Assembly: GCA_017559615.1 (NCBI GenBank)
Contig: JAFYRB010000050.1
Coordinates: 1-12,468, forward strand
Direction of reading: 5' to 3'
DNA: 12,468 nt
Source: Alistipes sp.
GTDB lineage: Bacteria; Bacteroidota; Bacteroidia; Bacteroidales; Rikenellaceae
Positions 1 to 5,433 of this stretch are shown one piece after another. Every line of letters starts with the position of its first letter. Position 1 is the stretch's first letter. Made by a program: the position numbers and the translations under genes. The notes below the pieces were generated by a model. It did not search any database. It worked only from the letters and a program-made list of their open reading frames with translations, and was not told the origin of the DNA.

Positions 1-127
1 ACTCTTCCCGATTGTGGGTGGAGTGCCATTTGTATTTATGATGCGGGCGTAGTCGCCTTATATGGCGAGGTTGTTAATCTCTTTTTGGATTCGGTCCAGG
101 AAGAGTGATGCGTGTGCTCCGTCCATC
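1..127. repeat. 127-bp direct terminal repeat, left copy
   Basis: The first 127 bases of the window are identical to bases 12342-12468, in the same orientation. The repeat holds half of a terminator hairpin and the 3' end of an acetyltransferase fragment. An exact 127-base overlap is what a de Bruijn assembler with k=127 leaves at the ends of a closed walk. It therefore suggests a circular molecule or a collapsed direct repeat rather than two diverged biological copies. Confidence 0.95.
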
Positions 128-183
128 TGCGTATGGTGGAACTGAAATGATACAGTAAGTGTCGTTTTCAGCAGGCCACGTCG
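58..183 (-). pseudogene. 3' fragment of a chloramphenicol acetyltransferase-like gene
   Basis: On the minus strand the frame reads 41 residues and ends at TAA (58-60). It contains VSFQFHHTQMDGAHASLFL followed by RIQKEINNLAI. HHxxxDG is the active-site signature of the trimeric chloramphenicol O-acetyltransferase (CAT) fold, with the histidine as catalytic base. The sequence after it matches the usual C-terminal helix. Only this C-terminal piece remains: an in-frame TAA lies immediately upstream (184-186), and the ~170 residues that would carry the rest of the trimeric fold are absent. The break coincides with an 8-bp direct repeat, TCGTTAAG at 181-188 and 194-201. The right-end copy (12399-12468) holds only the last 22 codons because the window stops there. 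CAT-like xenobiotic or sugar acetyltransferases cannot be told apart from so short a piece. Confidence 0.6.
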
Positions 184-327
184 TTAAGTATCGGTCGTTA
201 AGCACCATAGTTCCAAATATAATCAATTAAGTATAAGGTAATTGTGAGGATATTATGGGGGGGGTAAAAGATGTTGGCTCCAATCAGATTGATACAACCA
301 TCCCGAATTAGCAAAAAAAATGTTTAT
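184..327. other. Intergenic spacer with a G8 tract
   Basis: I recognise no gene here. The stretch contains the TCGTTAAG duplication at its left end, a run of eight G at 257-264 and a run of eight A at 313-320. On the minus strand a 41-codon open frame ends at 198-200, but it has no start codon and no recognisable motif. Confidence 0.5.
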
Positions 328-377
328 AGTCATATATGAGATCTAAATATGCTGTTGGGAGCTAATTTCGACAGTTC

Positions 378-412
378 TTTGTGTGGATATATGAATATAT
401 TTTGTACATTTG
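378..412 (+). promoter_or_regulatory. Bacteroidetes-type promoter in left arm
   Basis: TTTG (378-381) and TACATTTG (405-412) match the -33 and -7 elements of the Bacteroidetes primary sigma factor (TTTG, then TAnnTTTG). The spacing of 23 bases is slightly long. The start of transcription would be near 419, which leaves a leader of about 170 bases before the ATG at 588. Both boxes are conserved in the other arm, although three substitutions fall just downstream. Confidence 0.55.
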
Positions 413-473
413 TATTACGAGCTGTTCAGCTCAATTGAGATCGAGAGAAAGGAAATAATATTTTGGATAAACA

Positions 474-500
474 GCCGGGACTGTACGCACGGTCTTCGGC
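474..500 (+). other. Leader hairpin in left arm
   Basis: GCCGGGAC (474-481) can pair with GTCTTCGGC (492-500) in the leader between the arm promoter and the small-gene ATG. In the other arm the right half reads GTCCTCGGC, which pairs better (GGAC with GTCC, plus one bulged base). The only change in this element is a C/U difference opposite G, so pairing potential is kept in both. A T-rich stretch follows, so it could act as an attenuator. This is inference from sequence only. Confidence 0.4.
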
Positions 501-587
501 CAAAGTTTTATTTAACTTCTCTTGACAAATCTCGATTGGGCATTGAGGATTCGTGCGTTTTTTTTGATTGTGCAAAAACTATACAAT

Positions 588-707
588 ATGAAGAAACGCA
601 AATTAACAGCAAACACTATCTTTCGCATCGGCGATTTGTATCTGTTTCACCTTAACGACCCTTACATTTTGCTGTGCCAAGTAGTTCAGGGATATATTCA
701 TCCATAA
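588..707 (+). pseudogene. Truncated copy of the small gene in the left arm
   Basis: The frame starts MKKRKLTANTIFRIGDLYLF, identical to the start in the right arm. After about 22 residues it runs out of the repeat into the antisense of the formyltransferase gene and stops at 705-707, giving 39 residues. The tail is therefore a junction product and not a real C-terminus. The upstream promoter could still drive it, and such a transcript would be antisense to the formyltransferase 3' end. Confidence 0.5.
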
Positions 708-1173
708 ATTTAGCCAACAATTTTGAAGCAATTATATCTGCATTATTCCTGGTGGTTTCAATTGTATCTTCTGGAGAAATCATATATGTCTGCTGATATA
801 TTATCTCGCCGCCATCCACTACATCTGTTATCCTATGCAACGTGACACCATTCTCCATTTCGTGATTTTTAAATATTTCAAACCACGGATTCAAGCCTCG
901 GTACTTGGGTAATAGTGATGGATGAATATTGTATGCTCCGATGCGAGCTGTCAAGTATACATTTTTTGAGATTATGAATGGACAACGATAAACTAATAAC
1001 AATTCAGGACATATATCCAAGATATATTGCTCAAACTCTTCTTTTGTTCTTACGACACCTTGGCCTAAATCCAGAATATTCAAAACTATATCACTCCGAG
1101 TTCGCAAATATTCGGTACAAGAATTTGTACCATTTGTAACAAACAACAACTTTATGGAGTTATGTGGATGCAT
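652..1173 (-). pseudogene. Formyltransferase-domain protein, C-terminus clipped
   Basis: The 173-residue product belongs to the formyl transferase N-terminal family (fold shared by PurN, Fmt and sugar N-formyltransferases). These transfer a formyl group from 10-formyl-tetrahydrofolate to an amine. Visible features are YNIHPSLLPKYRG (residues 81-93) and VVDGGEI (118-124). They give the Asn82, His84 and Asp120 triad with the same spacing as PurN (N106, H108, D144). The start codon lies three bases after the stop of the M42 gene, so the two were co-transcribed. The last few codons, including the stop, fall in the inverted repeat (up to 662), so the C-terminus was replaced when the repeat joined here. 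The catalytic core is complete, so some activity is possible. The acceptor is unknown; an amino sugar or peptide amine is more likely than GAR given the neighbour. Confidence 0.7.
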
Positions 1174-1176
1174 AAG

Positions 1177-1900
1177 CTAGAATGGGATAAAATTGTTGAT
1201 TCTTTTATCTGCAATCTCCTGAATAGAATACATTATTATATTTATGGCACTCTCAATATCATTTTGATGACAAAACTCTACAGGAGAGTGCATATATCTA
1301 CAAGGAATATTAATATTTAGCGTTGCTACACCACCACACTGCAATTGCACAGAAGTTGCATCAGTTCCTCCATACACAAACCGACCCAATGATTTCTGAT
1401 ATGGGATATTATACTTTTCGGCAACATCGCAAACAATATCTCTCAGAACTGGATTATTGTCCGATTTTATGTGTAATCCTGCATCTTTGCCCAAATGCAA
1501 TGTGCCCATCTGGTTCTCGTGTGGAGTGAGAGTGTCGGTTGCATAATCCACGTCAACTATAAAGCAGATATCAAGATTGCATTGAGTAGCAATCACACCC
1601 GCACCTCGCAGCCCAACTTCTTCTTGTGTAGTACCTATACAGTGAAAACATACAGACGGAGTTGTTTTCTTGAACAGTTTCAGGCACTCACTAATGATAA
1701 AGATTCCTACTTTATCATCAATACCTGTACCACATATTACACCGTTTCCCATTTCACTAATATGCGGCGACAAAACAGCCAAATCGCCAATCTCAACCCT
1801 GGACGATGCATCTTCATAATTGACAGCGCCTATATCCAACCAATCAGTTCAAATATCCAGCCTAGCATCACATCCATAATATCACCATCCTTTGCCATAA
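1177..1900 (-). pseudogene. M42-family aminopeptidase, N-terminally truncated
   Basis: The open frame from TTG at 1839 codes for 220 residues of the M42 (FrvX/PepA glutamyl aminopeptidase) family of cytosolic di-metal peptidases. Seen are GIDDK (bridging Asp41), TQEEVGLRGA (base Glu73, ligand Glu74), FIVDVDYA (ligand Asp96), YGGTDA and RYMHSPVEF (ligand His184). The family usually has about 340-370 residues. The N-terminal third, with the first metal-binding His and its partner Asp, is missing. Upstream in the same frame the sequence continues as CDARLDI, stop, TDW, then LDIGA, so homology seems to reach about 1900 through an in-frame TGA. It is a dead fragment that cannot build a complete metal centre. 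The formyltransferase gene follows three bases later. Confidence 0.8.
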
Positions 1901-2287
1901 TAAATTTATATTTGTAAGTTTAATAATATGCTAGCATTATCCAATGGTGGCTATCCAATAAGATTTTTCGAATAACATTTTTTAAAAACAGTCCAAAAGT
2001 ATTTTATGCTCATAACAACCGAAAGACGTTAAAAAACACCTTATTAGACAACTTGGTATACAAAATAATATTTTTTTTCAAAAAAAGCAAGAGTGATTTA
2101 TACAAAATTATATCGCATAGTTTAAAAAGTTTGGCAGTTTTGTTGGGCAATTCTAAAAAACAAAATTTAGATTACCAAAATAATGCTTATATATCAAATA
2201 AAAACTTGCCCCACAAAATGGTTTGGCTAGTTTCAAAAGCCCTCCCCCTATCAAAAAAAGTTTAAACAAAAAAAATAGGGATTTCAT
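1901..2287. other. AT-rich intergenic stretch, no gene recognised
   Basis: This lies between the divergent M42 remnant and the five-gene locus. It contains a 10-bp palindrome ATGCTAGCAT (1928-1937), a direct repeat TATCCAAT (1938-1945 and 1952-1959), and a short inverted repeat TTTTGTT/AACAAAA near 2136-2165. A 70-codon plus-strand frame (2053-2265) exists. It has a low-complexity Lys/Leu/Asn composition and no motif, so I treat it as non-coding. Confidence 0.5.
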
Positions 2288-2378
2288 AAGGCAACAATAT
2301 AGATGTTGCCCCATAAATATAAAATAAAAGTGTAGCCTTTTACGAGGTTATACTTTCTTTATTCTATATTATTGCCTT
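2288..2378. other. Nested inverted repeats with alternative pairings
   Basis: AAGGCAACAATATAGA (2288-2303) can pair with TCTATATTATTGCCTT (2363-2378) in 15 of 16 positions. Alternatively GGCAACA (2290-2296) pairs with the adjacent TGTTGCC (2304-2310). Between the outer arms lies a separate 12-bp hairpin, AAAGTGTAGCCT (2327-2338) with AGGTTATACTTT (2345-2356). It has two G-U pairs and a six-base loop, and is followed by CTTTATT. The inner hairpin resembles a terminator between the divergent gene sets. The whole 91-bp unit could also be a small non-autonomous repeat. No gene lies inside. Confidence 0.55.
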
Positions 2379-2753
2379 TGTTTATAATAATTATAAATGC
2401 TGTGAATATACTATATATCAATTATTTGTCTCTTTCGCTTGTCTCTTATTTGACAATTAAGCAAGAATTTCATTAAGCAGGAGTCAATATGTATCAGGTC
2501 TTTATTATATTTTGTATTTTTATATCTGGTTAGTACTGCTAATAACAAAAAATAACTATCTTTGCGATTGATTTATACATTTGCTAAATTGTAGATTAAC
2601 AGTGCGTATCTTTCACACTCCGTACGGAAATATATTATTTTGAAGCCTAGTGTAAACGCATAATTGATTAATCCCAATAAGCACTACTTAATAGCATATA
2701 ATAAATTGTTGGGATTATAGAATAACAGAATAATAAAAATAAACTTAAATATT
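2379..2753 (+). promoter_or_regulatory. Upstream region and promoter of the LPP20-like gene
   Basis: Two perfect TAnnTTTG boxes are present, TATCTTTG at 2557-2564 and TACATTTG at 2576-2583. No convincing TTTG lies at the expected upstream distance for either, so which is used is unclear. The leader to the ATG at 2754 would be 165-185 bases. It contains a 9-bp inverted repeat, TAATCCCAA (2669-2677) and TTGGGATTA (2709-2717). Further upstream are short direct repeats, TTGTCTCTT (2426-2434, 2439-2447) and ATTAAGCA (2456-2463, 2472-2479). Confidence 0.45.
2489..2533 (+). CDS. Possible 14-residue hydrophobic peptide
   Basis: ATG at 2489 is preceded by AGGAG (2479-2483) at a five-base spacing. That is a good Shine-Dalgarno sequence in a window where the real genes have none that is obvious. 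The frame reads MYQVFIIFCIFISG and stops at TAG (2531-2533), just upstream of the promoter box for the first operon gene. The peptide is almost entirely hydrophobic. It may be a chance frame; there is no evidence of expression and no family is recognised. Confidence 0.15.
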   Translation: MYQVFIIFCIFISG

Positions 2754-3404
2754 ATGAAAAAGACTATTCAATTTTTACTGGTAATAGGTATGCTGATGTC
2801 ATACCAAATTATTAATGCTCAAAGTAAGGTACTGAGCAAGGCTATACAAAAAGAGTATAAGGCCAAGAAAAAAGAGTTGGAAAAAGGTGGCTGGGAGGTA
2901 TTTGGCTCATCTCGCAGTGTAGATGTAACCATATTAAAATTTTATGAGCAACTGAACGAAAATGAGAATTTGAGTGTAGTTACAGGATTAGCTGGGGCTT
3001 TCAGTCAAAAAAGCATCGGTAGAGCAAAGGCTTCAGTGGATGCTCAGACGACCTATGCGCGTCAAGCCACTGCCGTGATTTCAGGTCGTTTTATCAACGA
3101 GATTGGGAGTGTCTCTGATGATGTTGAAGCCGAAGTTGAGAAGTTCAATTCTATCTATGAAGGTGCGGTAATGAAGGAAATCAAGAATGAACTAATTGAA
3201 CAATTCTCAATAATTCGTCAGGTAGAAACTACTTCTCAAGGAAAGCCTGTATATGAGATGCAAACTTATTATTTTGTAGACAATACAGCAGCGCGTCAGG
3301 CTCGTGTCAGGGCGTTTAAATCTTCAATTGGTGCATCAGAGACATTGAAAAAACACGCTGATAAGTTGGAGGAGATTATAAAAGAGGATGTGGTTGTTGA
3401 ATAA
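2754..3404 (+). CDS. Exported LPP20-like protein
   Basis: This is a 216-residue protein of unknown function. The N-terminus has two lysines, a hydrophobic stretch and an Ala-Gln site (INAQ, about residue 23), so it is exported, probably to the periplasm or outer membrane. A charged helix with KEYKAKKKELEKGGWEVFGS follows, then an Ala/Arg-rich body (GRAKASVDAQTTYARQATA, about residues 90-110) that resembles the LPP20/FlgT-type fold. The C-terminal part ends in another charged helix (EETLKK-like, about 195-216). The family assignment is by overall pattern and is tentative. There is no lipobox. The start at 2754 places the signal peptide correctly. A terminator-like hairpin and a new promoter separate it from the next gene, so it is probably transcribed separately though functionally linked. 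Confidence 0.8.
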   Translation: MKKTIQFLLVIGMLMSYQIINAQSKVLSKAIQKEYKAKKKELEKGGWEVFGSSRSVDVTILKFYEQLNENENLSVVTGLAGAFSQKSIGRAKASVDAQTTYARQATAVISGRFINEIGSVSDDVEAEVEKFNSIYEGAVMKEIKNELIEQFSIIRQVETTSQGKPVYEMQTYYFVDNTAARQARVRAFKSSIGASETLKKHADKLEEIIKEDVVVE

Positions 3405-3485
3405 TTTTTGATGTATTGAGGATACGTCTAACATTCACAACTCCTTTCTCAAAAATACATTTTTTTTTATAACCTACAAAACTAC

Positions 3486-3517
3486 AAATCCCAGCATAGC
3501 AGTCTATGTTGGGATTT
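3486..3517 (+). terminator. Terminator-like hairpin after the LPP20-like gene
   Basis: AAATCCCAGCATAG (3486-3499) pairs with CTATGTTGGGATTT (3504-3517) over 14 positions with one G-U pair, around the tetraloop CAGT. T-rich sequence (AAGAGTTTTT) follows. It lies about 80 bases after the stop codon. It should end or attenuate transcription from gene one before the promoter of gene two. Confidence 0.7.
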
Positions 3518-3532
3518 AAGAGTTTTTGTAAT

Positions 3533-3575
3533 TTTTGTATCAAGTTATATTTTATTTTATAGTTGTGATACAAAA
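3533..3575. promoter_or_regulatory. Inverted repeat framing the operon promoter, possible operator
   Basis: TTTTGTATCA (3533-3542) and TGATACAAAA (3566-3575) are a perfect 10-bp inverted repeat with a 23-base centre. The left half overlaps the -33 box. The right half starts right after the -7 box and covers the predicted start. This arrangement suits a dimeric repressor, or a 5' mRNA fold. No regulator gene is visible in the window. Confidence 0.5.
3534..3565 (+). promoter_or_regulatory. Promoter of the four-gene operon
   Basis: TTTG (3534-3537) and TATAGTTG (3558-3565, one mismatch to TAnnTTTG) are spaced by 20 bases, close to the Bacteroidetes consensus. The predicted transcription start at about 3572 gives a leader of roughly 15 bases before the ATG at 3587. 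Confidence 0.6.
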
Positions 3576-3586
3576 CAGGTATAGAT

Positions 3587-5407
3587 ATGATAAAAGTAGT
3601 ATGTACAGTGGCTTTGGCCTTAATTGTAATATGGCCAGCAAGTGGACAATCAATCCAGAGCGCACAAGAGCGCTTTGAGGAGTTTCGTCGTAGGGCTAAT
3701 GCCGATTATGAGCACTTTCGTGAAGAAGCATTAAATAGTTATGCTGACTTTTTAGAACGGGCGTGGCAAGACTATGAAGTAGTCCAGGGGCATTGTCGTG
3801 ATAATACCCCTAAACCAACTGTACAACCTACTATAAGTAATGATAAGAAGACACCCTCGCAGATATTACAAACGGCAGAGGCGGTGCCAGATGCTACTAA
3901 TTCGTGGTTCTCAACGCTACAATGGGAAGGAAGTCGCCTAAAGCGAATCATTGATAAAAGTGTTAATTGGGTACGTAGTTCCACTGCTACTACTGTTGCG
4001 AAATTGAGCAACATTGCCAAAGAGCGTCGCAAAACAGTTTCTGAACGCCTAAAAAAATTGAATATAGATAGTGAAAATTATATTTCACCATCACAATTAA
4101 GGCGATTGAAGAGAGAGAAATTGGCAAACAAACAATCGGTTGATAACTCTACTAAGACTCCGTACAATACTGCCGAGCAATCTCGAGTAAATGCATCAAA
4201 CAAAAAGTCAGAGACTGAGGGAACTACTTCAATGCAAGAAAAATCTATTGCTCTTGCAGATGCAATGGAGACATCTTCGACATCCGTCAATGAGAGTGAT
4301 TCTACGATTGACATCAACTTATATGGTTTAGATATGTCTATTTCGGCACCAGGTATTATGCCGCAGACATTCACTTCAACTTCATTGCAGTTACAGATAG
4401 CAGCATATTGGAAGAAAATCAATAACGCAAATTTGAATGCCGTGATTGATGAACTGACAGAGATATCATTGCTCTATAAATTAGGTGATTGGTGTACGTT
4501 TAAGGCTGTAGAACAATATGCAACAGTATGGGCTGGCAAACACGATAATGCTAAAAATATTATGATGCAATATTTGCTTCTTAATATGGGTTATGATGTA
4601 AGAGTGGCAGAGTCTAATGGTAATGTGCTATTGTTATTGCCTTTTCAGCAACAAGTTTATGGATGCCCATATGTGATGTTAGAGGATAATCGCTATTATT
4701 TGTACCCTCACGGAGGTAGCGATATTGCACTCCTTAGGACTGGTGTGCTGCCGAAGGAATTGGTTTGCGACCAAATGAATTTGATTAAGAGCGACCCTAT
4801 TGTTCTTCCTGCAGATAATAAAGTCTTTACCGTGCAATATGGTGATTTGAAAGTGACTGGCAACCTTAATCTCAATGTTATTCGTATGCAACAAGAATAT
4901 CCACTGATGGATACCCCCAACTACGCAGCGTCAATACACGATGAGAATTTGCATTTTGATATTGTTGAGCAATTGAAGAAACAGGTGGAAGGACTTTCAG
5001 AGCAGGATGCCGCGAATGTATTGTTACATTTCGTAGAGCACGGGTTTAAATATATGACCGATGGAGAGCAATTTGGTGCAAATGTAGAGAAACCATTCTT
5101 CTTCGAAGAGATTCTGTATCACCCTTATTGTGATTGCGAGGACCGTTCAATATTCTATTCCTATATAGTAAAGCAAGTGCTTGGACTAGATGTGGTACTT
5201 GTTCATTTCCCAGGTCACGCGTGTACGGCTGTAGCATTCAGTGAAACTCCTGTTTATAGCAATGCTGCCTATACATATAAGGGTAAACGTTATTATATTT
5301 GTGACCCAACCTATATTACAGCAGATGTAGGTATGTGTATGCCCAATTATTCGAATGCTGACCCCATCTTCCAAGAATGGTATCACATAGAGAAGATAAA
5401 TATGTAG
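3587..5407 (+). CDS. Exported coiled-coil protein with transglutaminase-like domain
   Basis: This is a 606-residue protein. Residues 1-21 are a signal peptide ending SGQ. Residues 24-70 are a charged helical region with repeated aromatic spacing (ERFEEFRRRANADYEHFREE and onward), likely a coiled coil. Residues 70-240 are a Ser/Thr/Lys-rich, poorly conserved linker. The C-terminal part (about 470-600) is a transglutaminase/papain-like cysteine-enzyme fold. Cys517 lies in CDCEDRS, His544 in FPGHACTAV and Asp573 in CDPTYI, which gives the full Cys-His-Asp triad in the right order. Family members are peptidases or amide-forming enzymes; which reaction applies here cannot be told. It is the first gene of the tight operon, 26 bases before the propeller gene. 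I infer that it acts in the periplasm or at the cell surface. Confidence 0.85.
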   Translation: MIKVVCTVALALIVIWPASGQSIQSAQERFEEFRRRANADYEHFREEALNSYADFLERAWQDYEVVQGHCRDNTPKPTVQPTISNDKKTPSQILQTAEAVPDATNSWFSTLQWEGSRLKRIIDKSVNWVRSSTATTVAKLSNIAKERRKTVSERLKKLNIDSENYISPSQLRRLKREKLANKQSVDNSTKTPYNTAEQSRVNASNKKSETEGTTSMQEKSIALADAMETSSTSVNESDSTIDINLYGLDMSISAPGIMPQTFTSTSLQLQIAAYWKKINNANLNAVIDELTEISLLYKLGDWCTFKAVEQYATVWAGKHDNAKNIMMQYLLLNMGYDVRVAESNGNVLLLLPFQQQVYGCPYVMLEDNRYYLYPHGGSDIALLRTGVLPKELVCDQMNLIKSDPIVLPADNKVFTVQYGDLKVTGNLNLNVIRMQQEYPLMDTPNYAASIHDENLHFDIVEQLKKQVEGLSEQDAANVLLHFVEHGFKYMTDGEQFGANVEKPFFFEEILYHPYCDCEDRSIFYSYIVKQVLGLDVVLVHFPGHACTAVAFSETPVYSNAAYTYKGKRYYICDPTYITADVGMCMPNYSNADPIFQEWYHIEKINM

Positions 5408-5433
5408 TTTTCAACTTTTCATTAATATAAATT

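Larger units (their letters stand above)
328..662 (+). repeat. Long inverted repeat, left arm (335 bp)
   Basis: This segment is the reverse complement of 11965-12300. By eye there are 12 substitutions and one single-base length difference in a poly-T run (eight T here, nine in the other arm), so identity is about 96%. Most differences lie in the outer promoter and leader half. The stretch around the small-gene start (about 566-650) has none. The arm contains a promoter, a leader hairpin and the 5' end of a small gene, all pointing into the window. Its inner edge coincides with the clipped 3' end of the formyltransferase gene. Confidence 0.9.

Noticed and set aside
198..320. Open minus-strand frame of about 41 codons between the CAT fragment and the left arm
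   Set aside because: No start codon, no recognisable motif, and it crosses the A8 and G8 homopolymers.
410..655. 81-codon frame in the left arm
   Set aside because: It runs through the promoter and leader hairpin and is not open in the other arm. The shared start at 588 in a different frame is the better candidate.
1495..1917. 140-codon plus-strand frame
   Set aside because: It is antisense to the M42 aminopeptidase, whose conserved motifs show that the minus strand is the coding one.
2053..2265. 70-codon plus-strand frame as a gene
   Set aside because: Low-complexity composition, no promoter or ribosome site, no motif, and located in an AT-rich intergenic region.
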